Shown: positions 7,452 to 16,243 of the stretch, in pieces | Layout of the letters: each line of letters starts with the position of its first letter | Numbering within the stretch: position 1 is the first letter of the stretch | Origin: DASRTE01 sp035656095 | Lineage (GTDB): Bacteria > Actinomycetota > Actinomycetes > Jiangellales > Jiangellaceae | Assembly: GCA_035656095.1 (NCBI GenBank) | Contig: DASRTE010000092.1 | Location: 1 to 64,000, forward strand | Length of the DNA: 64,000 bases | Direction of reading: 5' to 3' | The notes under the pieces: model-generated | What the model saw: the letters and a program-made list of their open reading frames with translations, nothing else | The model's database searches: none | Told to the model about the DNA's origin: nothing | Made by a program: the position numbers and the translations under genes

Positions 7452-8812
7452 TCTCGACTCCCGTCGAGGCGACGGTCCGAGCCACGTGGGCCGTGGAGCA
7501 ACTCTGCACCGGCCTGGATCGTCGGCTCCCAGTCGAACACGACGCCGTCGTCGCCGCCGATGACGACCTCGGCCCCGGCGGTGGCGCCTGCCTCGAGCAG
7601 CCTCTCCTCGACGCCGAGGCGGGCCAGCCGGTCGCCCAGGTAGCCCACCGCTTCGTCGTTGGAGAAGTCGGTCTGACGGACCCACCGCTCGGGCTTGGCG
7701 CCGCGCACCCGGAACCGTTCTCCCTCGCGCGTGACCGTGAAGCCCGCGTCGTCGACCGCGGTCGGGCGGAGGACCAGTCGCGTACGCTCCGGCGCCGGCC
7801 GCGCCGCCCGGGCCGCCGACACCACCTCGGCCATCGCGAAGGTCAGCTCACGCAGGCCCTCGTGGGTCGCCGCCGACACCGGGATCACCTGCCAGCCGCG
7901 CGCCTCCAGGTCGGGCTCGACCAGGTGGGCCAGCTCACGCGCGTCGGGGACGTCGATCTTGTTGAGGGCGACCAACCTGGGGCGGTCGGCCAGTTTCCCG
8001 TAGGACGCCAGTTCCCGCTCGATGACGTCGACGTCGGAGATCGGGTCGCGTCCCGGCTCCATGGTCGCGCAGTCGACGACGTGCACGAGCGCGCTGCACC
8101 GTTCGACGTGACGCAGGAACTCGTGACCCAGGCCGCGTCCCTCGCTCGCACCTTCGATCAACCCCGGGACGTCGGCGACGGTGAACCGCACCTCCCCGGC
8201 ATCGACGACGCCGAGGTGGGGCACCAGGGTGGTGAAGGGGTAGTCGGCGATCTTCGGTCGGGCCGCCGAGATGGCCGCGACCAGGCTGGACTTGCCGGCG
8301 CTCGGAAATCCCACCAGGCCGACGTCGGCCACGCTCTTGAGCTCGACGACGACGTCATGTGCCTCACCCGGTTCACCGAGCAGGGCAAAGCCCGGGGCAC
8401 GCCTCCTGGCACTGGCCAGGGCGGCGTTGCCGAGCCCGCCGCGGCCCCCGCGGGCCACGACGAACCGAGTGCCTGCGCCCACCAGGTCGACCAGGACCGC
8501 ACCCTCAGGGGTGGTGACCACTGTGCCGTCCGGAACCGGGAGGATCACGTCGGCGCCGTGGGCGCCGTCGCGGTTATCGCCCTGGCCGGGCGCGCCGTTG
8601 CCGGCCCGACGGTGCGGCGAGCGGTGATAGTCGAGCAACGTCGTGGTGTTGGGGTCGACGACGAGGACGACGTCGCCACCGTTGCCGCCGTTGCCACCGT
8701 CGGGCCCGCCGAGCGGCTTGAACTTCTCCCGCCGGATCGACACGCAGCCGTGCCCGCCGTTACCGGCCGTGAGGTGCAGGACGACGCGGTCGACGAACGA
8801 CGGGATCGCCAT
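7448..8812 (-). CDS. obgE: GTPase ObgE/CgtA
   Basis: ObgE is an essential ribosome-associated GTPase for 50S maturation and stress control. The 454-residue product has the Gly-rich Obg domain (~1-160, with GGNGGNGGDVVL and GGRGGLGNA). The G domain has G1 GFPSAGKSSL, switch DYPFTTLVPH, G3 DVPGLIEGA, G4 NKIDVPDA and G5 SAAT. The C-terminal OCT domain (~345-425) is the kind typical of Gram-positives. The start chosen is ATG 8812 (MAIPSFVDR); the twelve extra upstream codons run into a dispersed repeat. It follows rplU-rpmA and overlaps proB by four bases. Confidence 0.97.
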   Translation of the reverse strand: MAIPSFVDRVVLHLTAGNGGHGCVSIRREKFKPLGGPDGGNGGNGGDVVLVVDPNTTTLLDYHRSPHRRAGNGAPGQGDNRDGAHGADVILPVPDGTVVTTPEGAVLVDLVGAGTRFVVARGGRGGLGNAALASARRRAPGFALLGEPGEAHDVVVELKSVADVGLVGFPSAGKSSLVAAISAARPKIADYPFTTLVPHLGVVDAGEVRFTVADVPGLIEGASEGRGLGHEFLRHVERCSALVHVVDCATMEPGRDPISDVDVIERELASYGKLADRPRLVALNKIDVPDARELAHLVEPDLEARGWQVIPVSAATHEGLRELTFAMAEVVSAARAARPAPERTRLVLRPTAVDDAGFTVTREGERFRVRGAKPERWVRQTDFSNDEAVGYLGDRLARLGVEERLLEAGATAGAEVVIGGDDGVVFDWEPTIQAGAELLHGPRGSDRRLDGSRE

Positions 8813-8839
8813 CGGGCACCTCCTGCCGCAATCTTCCCC

Positions 8840-8860
8840 GTTGATCATGGCGAAACGGGG
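8840..8860. repeat. Single copy of a dispersed 21-bp element
   Basis: GTTGATCATGGCGAAACGGG begins at 8840, directly upstream of obgE. The same core (GTTGATCATGGCGAA) occurs twice, as an inverted pair, at 58006-58066. It contains a TGATCA palindrome. This looks like a lineage-specific intergenic repeat family. The span 8861-8974 between it and rpmA contains no gene. Confidence 0.6.
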
Positions 8861-8974
8861 TCCTACCCGCCGTGGAGTGCCCCGGGTAAGGGGACCCGCA
8901 ATGGTGCGAGGGCGAGCCGGTCGGCCGACCAGCCCGCCCTCGACTTCGTCCTGCCTGTGGGGCCCGGGCGGTGG

Positions 8975-9232
8975 TTACTTCCCCGCCGGGACGATGCTGA
9001 CGACTCGCCGGCCGCGCCTGACACCGAACGTCACGGTGCCGGCGGCGGTGGCGAACAGCGTGTCGTCCCCGCCGCGCCCGACGTTGTCGCCGGGATGGAA
9101 GTGGGTACCGCGCTGGCGCACGATGATCTCGCCGGCCTCGACGATCTGACCGCCGTACCGCTTGACGCCCAGCCGCTGGGAGTTAGAGTCGCGCCCGTTC
9201 CGCGTGGACGAGGCGCCCTTCTTGTGAGCCAT
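8975..9232 (-). CDS. rpmA: 50S ribosomal protein L27
   Basis: L27 is a component of the large ribosomal subunit near the peptidyl-transferase centre. The 85-residue product begins MAHKKGASSTRNGRDSNSQR, the canonical N terminus. The QRLGVKRYGGQ and VRQRGTHFHPG motifs follow. No N-terminal extension is present, so no protease trimming is expected. It lies 9 bp downstream of rplU, in the standard rplU-rpmA-obgE order. Confidence 0.98.
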   Translation of the reverse strand: MAHKKGASSTRNGRDSNSQRLGVKRYGGQIVEAGEIIVRQRGTHFHPGDNVGRGGDDTLFATAAGTVTFGVRRGRRVVSIVPAGK

Positions 9233-9241
9233 GGCCGTTTC

Positions 9242-9556
9242 CTACTTCGTGGTCTCGATACCGGTGACCTTGACCTGGGTGTACTTCTGGCGGTGGCCCA
9301 GGTGACGGCGATAGCCGGTCTTGTTCTTGAAACGCAGGACCTCGATCTTCGGACCCTTGGTGGCACCGAGGATCTCGGCCGTGACCGAGACCTTCGCGAG
9401 CTTCTTCGCGTCCGTGGTCACCGTCTCGCCGTCGACGAGCATGACCGCAGGCAGCGAGACGGTCGTGCCGACGTCGCCGTCGCGACGGTCGACTTCGATG
9501 ACGTCGCCGACGGCGACCTTCTGCTGACTGCCGCCGCTGCGGACGATCGCGTACAC
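9242..9556 (-). CDS. rplU: 50S ribosomal protein L21
   Basis: L21 binds 23S rRNA in the large subunit. The 104-residue product reads VYAIVRSGGSQQKVAVGD at the start and FKNKTGYRRHLGHRQKYTQ in the conserved C-terminal part, then VKVTGI. The start is the GTG at 9556, which gives the normal family length; the frame open to 9613 would add 19 unrelated residues. The Shine-Dalgarno is weak. It forms an operon with rpmA. Confidence 0.97.
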   Translation of the reverse strand: MYAIVRSGGSQQKVAVGDVIEVDRRDGDVGTTVSLPAVMLVDGETVTTDAKKLAKVSVTAEILGATKGPKIEVLRFKNKTGYRRHLGHRQKYTQVKVTGIETTK

Positions 9557-9699
9557 CGCGGGCTCACTCTCGTTCGGAGGTTCGGGCGCGCAGCCACCCG
9601 AGGGCAGGCGCACGGAAGGTGGGCGCGAATCGCGCCGACGGCCCAGGATACGGATCCTGCCGGGTCAGGGTCAAACCGTCACACGCGGTGTGCCGAGGG

Positions 9700-12492
9700 T
9701 CAGCCGGCGGCTCCGACCTGCTCGGCCCGGGCGTCCGGTTCGCCCGCCGGACGTTGTGCTCGCCGTCGAGGACGGCGGCGCGGGGTAGCCCCCTCGGTCG
9801 CCGGCCCCTCGGCGCTCTCAGTCGCCGGAGTGCCTCCGACGGGAACCCTCCCGTCGGCCGAGCCGGCTTCGGCTGCGCCTGCGGGAAGAACGTCGACGGT
9901 CGGCGTCTCCGCCTCGGCCAGTTCGTCGGCGGACGTGGCGGCCGCCGGCTCAACCGGCGTCACGTGCTCGACGACGGCGGCGGGCATCACCGGTTCGCTG
10001 GGCGCAGTGCGCTCACCGCGGCGTCGCCGGCCCCGGCGACCTGCGCCGGCCGCATCGCTGCCGGACTCCTGCCTGCCCGCGGCCGAGTCCACCGGTTCGT
10101 GGTGGATGATCACACCGCGGCCCTTGCACGTCTCGCACGGCTCGCTGAACGCCTCGAGCAGGTCGGTGCCGATCCGCTTGCGCGTCATCTGAACAAGCCC
10201 GAGCGAGGTGACCTCCGCCACCTGGTGCTTGGTGCGGTCGCGGCCCAGGCACTCGACCAGCCGGCGCAACACCAGATCGCGGTTCGCCTCGAGCACCATG
10301 TCGATGAAGTCGATCACGATGATGCCGCCGATGTCGCGCAGCCGCAGTTGGCGCACGATCTCCTCGGCTGCTTCGAGGTTGTTCTTCGTCACGGTCTCCT
10401 CGAGATTTCCGCCGGAGCCGGTGAACTTGCCGGTGTTGACGTCGACGACGGTCATCGCCTCGGTGCGGTCGATCACCAGGGAGCCGCCGCTGGGCAACCA
10501 GACCTTCCGGTCCAGCGCCTTCGCAATCTGCTCGTCGATGCGGTGGGCCGCGAACACGTCGCCGTCACCGCTCCACCGCTGGACCCGGTCGCGTAGCGAC
10601 GACGCGACGTAGGACACGTACGGCTCGATGGTGTCCCAGGCGTCGTCGCCGGAGACGACGAGCGAGGAGAAGTCCTCGTTGAACAGGTCGCGGACGACCT
10701 TGATCGCCAGGTCGGGCTCGCTGTAGAGCAGCTGTGGAGCACTGCCGGAGCGCTTCGCGACGATGTCCTCCCACTGCGCGCGGAGCCGGCCGACGTCGTG
10801 GGTCAGCTCCTCCTCGGACGCCCCTTCCGCGGCCGTCCGGACGATCACGCCCGAGTCGTCCGGGACGACGTCCTTGAGGACCCTCTTCAGCCGGGTGCGC
10901 TCCGTGTCGGGAAGCTTCCGGCTGATCCCGCTCATCGCGCCGCCCGGGACGAACACGACGTAGCGACCGGGAAGGCTGACCTGCCCGGTGAGTCGCGAAC
11001 CCTTGTGCCCAATCGGGTCCTTCGTGACCTGCACGAGCACGGACTGGCCGGACTTGAGGACCTCCTCGATGCGGCGCGGGCCATCGGGCTTGCCGAGTCC
11101 GGCCCAGTCCACCTCGCCGGCGTAGAGGATCGCATTGCGACCGCGACCGATGTCGACGAAGGCTGCCTCCATGGCGGGCAGTACGTTCTGGACCCTGCCG
11201 AGGTAGACGTTTCCGACCATCGACTGCTGGGACGAGCGGCTGACGTAGTGCTCGACGAGGACGTTGTCCTCGAGAACCCCGATCTGGATCCGGTCTCCGG
11301 TCTGCCGGACCACCATGACCCTGTCGACGGCCTCCCGACGGGCCAGGAACTCGGCCTCGCTGATGGCAGGCGGGCGTCGCCGCCCTGCCTCCCGGCCGTC
11401 CCGCCGACGCTGCTTCTTGGCTTCGAGCCGGGTCGAGCCCTTGACCGACGTCACCTCCTCGCTGGTGTCGTCGACCGAGCGTGGCTCGCGCACACGAACG
11501 ACGGTGTCGGGCGGGTCGTCGGGCAGCATCTCGTCGGAGTCGGAGTCTCCTCGGCGCCGCCGGCGCCGCCTGCGCCGTCGGGTAACACCCGCATCGTCGT
11601 CCGACTCCTCGCCCGACCCCTGGTCGGCTCCGCCGTCGTTGTCGCGAGCCGCAACCGCGTCCGAGCGCTCACCCGCACCGGTCTGCACGGCGCCGGCCTG
11701 ACCGTCGTCGGCCTCGCCGTCGTCGGCGCCCGGAGTCTCGCCGCCGCCCTTCTTGCGCCGACCGCGACCCCCACGCCGCCGCCGCCTGCGGGGAGCACCG
11801 TCGGCCTCCGCCTCGTCGGCATCGTCCTCGTCGGCGATCGGCGCCGTGTCCGTCTCTGCCGGGGCTTCGCGGACGACGCGTTTGCGGACGGGCCGGGCCG
11901 GCGCCTCGCCGGCCGTGAACTGCGGCGCCTGGAACAGGAGCGGCACAGCCGGCGCTGATGCGACCCCGGGAGTGGTCTCCGCCGAGATCACGGCAGCATC
12001 GCCGGACGCCGCCGTGGGCTCGGCCGGCTCCTCGGTCCTGGCGCCGGCCGCCGATGCCCGACCTGATCGTTGACGCGGGCTGGCGGCGGCGGACTTCTTA
12101 CGCGGCCGGCGCGCGGGTTTGTCGGGCGCAGCTGCCGCGACCTCGCCGGAATCGGCGGGCGTGTCCCGCTCGGCGCGCTCTCTCGGCGGGGTGCTCTCGC
12201 TCTGGCCGATGTCGGCTCTGGCGGACGTGGCGGAGTCGGCTCCGTCGCCCTGCGCTGCGACCGGGGCGGCCTTCTTCGCACGGCTGCGGCGCGGGCGAGG
12301 GGCAGGGGTCGGCTCCCCGACCTCCTCGGTCGGGACGGGACCCGCCGCAACGCCGGCGGCCGTGCTGGGCGTCTCGGTCGCAGCGGGCGGGCCGGCCGCC
12401 CGGCTGGCGCTGCGGCGACGCCGGGTCGATGTGGTGGTAGCGGTGGGGTTGCTGTTCGTGGTGGTGCTTTCTGTGACGTTTCCGTCGTCCAT
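9700..12492 (-). CDS. rne: Ribonuclease E/G
   Basis: RNase E/G is the endoribonuclease that starts mRNA decay and processes rRNA and tRNA precursors. The 930-residue product has a long low-complexity N-terminal region (~1-370) rich in Ala, Arg and acidic runs, including RRRRRRGD-type arginine blocks that probably bind RNA. The S1 domain and catalytic core follow. The two catalytic Asp regions are MTVVDVNTGKFTG (~683) and IIVIDFIDM (~727), and the Zn-link CETCKGRG is near ~786. A second Pro/Ala-rich tail ends the protein. This layout with an N-terminal extension is typical of actinobacteria. Start ATG 12492 (MDDGNVTES) has GGGAG upstream. Gene order rne-rplU-rpmA is conserved. Confidence 0.96.
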   Translation of the reverse strand: MDDGNVTESTTTNSNPTATTTSTRRRRSASRAAGPPAATETPSTAAGVAAGPVPTEEVGEPTPAPRPRRSRAKKAAPVAAQGDGADSATSARADIGQSESTPPRERAERDTPADSGEVAAAAPDKPARRPRKKSAAASPRQRSGRASAAGARTEEPAEPTAASGDAAVISAETTPGVASAPAVPLLFQAPQFTAGEAPARPVRKRVVREAPAETDTAPIADEDDADEAEADGAPRRRRRRGGRGRRKKGGGETPGADDGEADDGQAGAVQTGAGERSDAVAARDNDGGADQGSGEESDDDAGVTRRRRRRRRRRGDSDSDEMLPDDPPDTVVRVREPRSVDDTSEEVTSVKGSTRLEAKKQRRRDGREAGRRRPPAISEAEFLARREAVDRVMVVRQTGDRIQIGVLEDNVLVEHYVSRSSQQSMVGNVYLGRVQNVLPAMEAAFVDIGRGRNAILYAGEVDWAGLGKPDGPRRIEEVLKSGQSVLVQVTKDPIGHKGSRLTGQVSLPGRYVVFVPGGAMSGISRKLPDTERTRLKRVLKDVVPDDSGVIVRTAAEGASEEELTHDVGRLRAQWEDIVAKRSGSAPQLLYSEPDLAIKVVRDLFNEDFSSLVVSGDDAWDTIEPYVSYVASSLRDRVQRWSGDGDVFAAHRIDEQIAKALDRKVWLPSGGSLVIDRTEAMTVVDVNTGKFTGSGGNLEETVTKNNLEAAEEIVRQLRLRDIGGIIVIDFIDMVLEANRDLVLRRLVECLGRDRTKHQVAEVTSLGLVQMTRKRIGTDLLEAFSEPCETCKGRGVIIHHEPVDSAAGRQESGSDAAGAGRRGRRRRGERTAPSEPVMPAAVVEHVTPVEPAAATSADELAEAETPTVDVLPAGAAEAGSADGRVPVGGTPATESAEGPATEGATPRRRPRRRAQRPAGEPDARAEQVGAAG

Positions 12493-12965
12493 CCGGGTGT
12501 ACTCCCGTCGGCCCTGCCGCGGGGCGCCGCGCCCACGAGGGCGCGCTGCTCGCCACGTCAGGGCTCCTGTCGGCCGCCGGTTCCCGTGACAGGACCGGCG
12601 GAGAAGCCTTCGGTCGGCAACGTCCTCCGGGTCGTACCGTCGACGGGCTTCGCAGATCGAACCGCGCCCGCACGCCCAGATTGGGCAGCGTCGCAGTCGG
12701 GCTCCACGGATCACCCACCGTGCCGGACGGGCGCGCCGGGCGACCGTTGCGCCAGCCCCGGTCCGCCACGTGGCGTCGGAGCGGCGCGAAGTAGGCCGCA
12801 CGACGGTGTCCGGCGAGGACGTCGTCGGGTCGGACGGCCGGTGTTCCGTACCGCGCGACCACGCCCATTATCGCACATTCGGGCGGTCAGGCGCCTCAGG
12901 GCGCCGATGACACGTCCGGGTATCCCCGGATGTGGTCGGCGCTGTCGGCCCCATACGGTTTCCCC
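12493..12965. other. Divergent intergenic region between rne and the P-type ATPase gene
   Basis: This 473-bp gap must hold the promoters of rne (leftward) and the ATPase (rightward). Open frames through it are GC-driven and show no family resemblance. I see no tRNA, no strong hairpin and no convincing promoter boxes. Confidence 0.5.
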
Positions 12966-15386
12966 ATGACGGGTGCGGAGGACGGTAGGGCCCCCGTCGC
13001 CCCGGCGGGCACGCTGGAGATCAGCGCCCGCGGGCTCAGCACCGCCGAGGTCGAGGAACGCATCACCACCGGCCGGGTCAACGACGTCCCGACCCGGTCG
13101 AGCCGCAGCATCGGCGAGATCGTCCGGGCCAACCTGTTCACGCGGATCAACGCGATCATCGGCGTGCTGTTCGTCCTGGTCCTGTCGGTCGGGCCGATCC
13201 AGGACGCGCTGTTCGGCGGCGTGATCATCGCCAACACGCTGATCGGCATGATCCAGGAACTGCGCGCCAAGCGGACCCTGGACCGGCTTGCGGTGATCGG
13301 CGAGGCCAGACCACGGGTCCGCCGGGACGGCGTCACGACTGAGATCGTCCCGTCGGCAATCGTCCTGGACGACGTGATCGAGCTCGGTCAGGGCGACAAG
13401 GTGGTCGTCGACGGCGTCGTCGTCGAGGCCGACGGCCTGGAGATCGACGAGTCACTGCTCACCGGCGAGGCCGATCCGGTCCTCAAGGTCCTCGGGGAGC
13501 CGGTCATGTCCGGCAGCTTCGCCGTCGCCGGGAGCGGCGCGTTCCGGGCGACGAAGGTCGGCCGTGAAGCCTACGCCGCCCAGCTCGCCGAGGAGGCGAC
13601 CCGGTTCACGCTGGTCAACTCCGAGCTGCGCAACGGCATCAACAAGATCCTCAAGTTCGTGACCTACGCGATCATCCCCACCGGTATCGCCTTGATCATC
13701 AGCCAGCTCGTTGTGAACGAGGACGACCTGTCCGAGGCGATCCGGCGCATGGTCGCCGGCCTGGTGCCGATGGTTCCCGAGGGCCTCGTGCTGCTGACCT
13801 CGATGGCCTTCGCGGTCGGGGTCATCAGGCTGGGCCGCCGTCAGTGCCTGGTCCAGGAGCTGCCGGCGATCGAGGGCCTGGCGCGGGTGAGCGTCGTCTG
13901 CCTGGACAAGACCGGGACGCTCACGGAGGGCACGATGGACGTGGCCGAGGTGCGTGAGCTGGCGTCCGGCCTACCGGTGGGAGACATCCTCGGCGCACTG
14001 GCGGCGGTGGACTCGCGCCCCAACGCGAGCATGCGGGCGATCGCCGAGGCCTACCCGGCTCCACCCGGGTGGACGGATACCGCCGACGTGCCCTTCTCCT
14101 CGGCACGCAAATGGAGCGGAGCGACGTTCGTCGAGCCGTCGGGATCGACGTCGACCTGGCTGATCGGGGCGCCGGACGTCCTGCTCTCCGCCGGTGACAC
14201 GGCACTCGCCGGCGCCGACGAACTCGGCGCCCGTGGCTTGCGCGTTCTCCTGCTCGCGCAGTCCTCGGTGCCGGTCGACGAGGCCCTCGCCGTACCCGAC
14301 CGCATGGACGGCCACCTCAGGCCGGCAGCACTGGTGGTGATCGAGCAGCGCCTGCGCCCGGAGGCGCCGGACACACTGCGCTATTTCGCCGACCAGGGCG
14401 TGCAGACCAAGGTCATATCCGGTGACAACGCCGTGTCGGTCGGTGCCGTAGCCTCGGCGCTCGACATCGAAGGCGCGAGCCACCCGGTCGACGCACGCAG
14501 CCTGTCCACGGAGCAGGCGACACTGGCCGACCAGCTCGAGGCGAATGCCATCTTCGGGCGGGTCAGCCCGCAGCAGAAGCGCGACATGGTGCAGGCGCTG
14601 CAGTCGCGCGGACACAACGTGGCGATGACCGGCGACGGCGTCAACGACGTGCTCGCACTCAAGGACGCCGACATCGGGGTGTCGATGGGCTCCGGCAGCG
14701 AGGCGGCGCGGGCGGTGGCACAGATCGTCCTGCTGGACAACAGCTTCTCGTCGCTGCCCTCGGTCGTGGCCGAGGGACGACGCGTCATCGGCAACATCGA
14801 GCGGGTCGCGAACTTGTTCCTCACCAAGACCGCGTACGCCGTGATCCTCGCCGTGGTCGTGGTGCTGACCCAGGTCCCGTATCCGTTCCTGCCCCGGCAC
14901 CTGACCCTGCTCAGCTCGCTCACGATCGGGATCCCCGCATTCTTCCTCGCGCTGGCTCCGAACACGGAGCGCGCGCGACCGGGGTTCACCCGGCGCGTCC
15001 TGCGCTTCGCGATACCCGCGGGCACCATCGCCGCCGCTGCGACGATCTGCTCGTACCTGTTCGCACGCTCCGTCTACGACGGCGACCTCGATGCCGAGAC
15101 CTCTGCGGCGACGCTCACCCTGTTCCTGGTCGCGCTCTGGGTGCTCGCGATCATCGCGCGGCCGTACACGTGGTGGCGGATCCTGCTGGTCCTCGCCATG
15201 GGGGCCGGTTTTGCCATCGTCCTCACCGTCCCGTGGCTGCAGGACTTCTTCCAACTCGACCTCGTGGGTACGCAGGCGCCCTGGGCCGCCGTGGCCATTG
15301 CGGCGCTCGCTGCCGTGGCACTGGAGCTGGTCTGGCGGACGCGCTGGTTCCGGGCCCGCGACGCCGCCGCCGACGCATCCACCTGA
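12966..15386 (+). CDS. P-type cation ATPase, CtpE-like
   Basis: An 806-residue integral-membrane ATP-driven cation pump. Seen: actuator loop SLLTGEADP (TGE motif), TM4 motif MVPEGLVLLTS (PEGL), phosphorylation site CLDKTGTLT with the Asp at residue 314, and the hinge motif MTGDGVNDVLALKDADIG. Helices flank the core (N-terminal pair at ~65-110, TM3-4 at ~235-300, six C-terminal helices after ~610). The overall order and the PEGL motif match Mycobacterium CtpE, a reported calcium uptake ATPase; the ion here is inferred, not visible. No heavy-metal-binding domain or CPC motif is present, which argues against copper. Start ATG 12966. It is convergent with the DUF2344 gene. Confidence 0.88.
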   Translation: MTGAEDGRAPVAPAGTLEISARGLSTAEVEERITTGRVNDVPTRSSRSIGEIVRANLFTRINAIIGVLFVLVLSVGPIQDALFGGVIIANTLIGMIQELRAKRTLDRLAVIGEARPRVRRDGVTTEIVPSAIVLDDVIELGQGDKVVVDGVVVEADGLEIDESLLTGEADPVLKVLGEPVMSGSFAVAGSGAFRATKVGREAYAAQLAEEATRFTLVNSELRNGINKILKFVTYAIIPTGIALIISQLVVNEDDLSEAIRRMVAGLVPMVPEGLVLLTSMAFAVGVIRLGRRQCLVQELPAIEGLARVSVVCLDKTGTLTEGTMDVAEVRELASGLPVGDILGALAAVDSRPNASMRAIAEAYPAPPGWTDTADVPFSSARKWSGATFVEPSGSTSTWLIGAPDVLLSAGDTALAGADELGARGLRVLLLAQSSVPVDEALAVPDRMDGHLRPAALVVIEQRLRPEAPDTLRYFADQGVQTKVISGDNAVSVGAVASALDIEGASHPVDARSLSTEQATLADQLEANAIFGRVSPQQKRDMVQALQSRGHNVAMTGDGVNDVLALKDADIGVSMGSGSEAARAVAQIVLLDNSFSSLPSVVAEGRRVIGNIERVANLFLTKTAYAVILAVVVVLTQVPYPFLPRHLTLLSSLTIGIPAFFLALAPNTERARPGFTRRVLRFAIPAGTIAAAATICSYLFARSVYDGDLDAETSAATLTLFLVALWVLAIIARPYTWWRILLVLAMGAGFAIVLTVPWLQDFFQLDLVGTQAPWAAVAIAALAAVALELVWRTRWFRARDAAADAST

Positions 15387-15389
15387 CCG

Positions 15390-16112
15390 CTATCCGCCGT
15401 CGTGGAACGGATCGCCGACTGTCGCTTCGTTGAGCGGCCCCTGGGCGAGCCGGGTCGCGATGTGCGACTGAGCGGGTAGGCCCGCCCCGACCGTGCCGAG
15501 CGCCGCGACCAGGTCGTCCGGACGCACGGTCGGCGTCAAGTTCCGGATCACGGCGAGCAGGACGGGAGCACCGACGTCGCGGTCGGCGGCGAACTCGAGC
15601 CGCACGACGGCGGCCCGCGCATCGAGCACCCGTGACCCGTTCTTCGTCAGCCGGCGCACCTCGACCGACCCGGCCGCCAGGAACCTGGAGACGGCGGCGG
15701 CCAGAGACGTGGGCTCGGCGCCGGGCATCTCGATCCGCCACAGGGACGCCTGGAGCCGGTCGGCGAGCGGCTCCCCACCCGCGTCGACGACCTCGACCAC
15801 GTCCAGCCCGGCGGGCAGCGCGGCGTCCAGAGAACGCGCCACGTCGGTCGGATCGCACGCCCGGGTCAGCGAGATCTCCAGGTACTCGGCCTCCGAGGCG
15901 GCTCCCATCGGCGCGGCACCTGCGTACGACACCTTCGGATGCGGGCTGAAACCCTGCGAATACGCGATCGGCACTCTGGCGCGACGAAGCGCCCGCTCGA
16001 AGGCGCGCTGGAAGTCGCGGTGGCTGGTGAACCGCAGCCGGCCGCGCTTGGCGAAGCGGACCCGCAGCCGCTGCACCCCCACGGCCTGGTCGCTGTGGCG
16101 TCCACGGGTCAC
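15390..16112 (-). CDS. Radical-SAM-linked DUF2344 protein (TIGR03936 type)
   Basis: A 240-residue protein of the family that is either fused to or encoded next to a TIGR03960-type radical-SAM protein; its role is not established. The family blocks are RLRVRFAKRGRLRFTSHRDF (~11-30), RARVPIAYSQGFSPHPKVSY, then AEYLEISL. Normally it lies directly downstream of the radical-SAM gene and upstream of rne. Here the radical-SAM gene is 1.8 kb further on and a berberine-bridge-type gene sits between them. The GTG at 16112 has GGGAG upstream and gives a normal length; a frame to 16262 is unlikely to be used. Confidence 0.85.
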   Translation of the reverse strand: MTRGRHSDQAVGVQRLRVRFAKRGRLRFTSHRDFQRAFERALRRARVPIAYSQGFSPHPKVSYAGAAPMGAASEAEYLEISLTRACDPTDVARSLDAALPAGLDVVEVVDAGGEPLADRLQASLWRIEMPGAEPTSLAAAVSRFLAAGSVEVRRLTKNGSRVLDARAAVVRLEFAADRDVGAPVLLAVIRNLTPTVRPDDLVAALGTVGAGLPAQSHIATRLAQGPLNEATVGDPFHDGG

Positions 16113-16243
16113 GGTCGGATTCTCTCCCAGCGGCCACGACGGCGGCAGCCGGCGCATGCCGCTGGGCTTCCGACACTCTCCTTGCTGGCAGTGGGGATTT
16201 CCGCGTACGTTCGTCTGGATCATCCGGACAGTGGGGGTAGCCG

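Noticed and set aside
5403..7643. A long plus-strand open frame antisense to proA, the pseudogene and proB
   Set aside because: The frame is open only because the third-position GC bias removes stops; it has no family blocks and the opposite strand has real ones.
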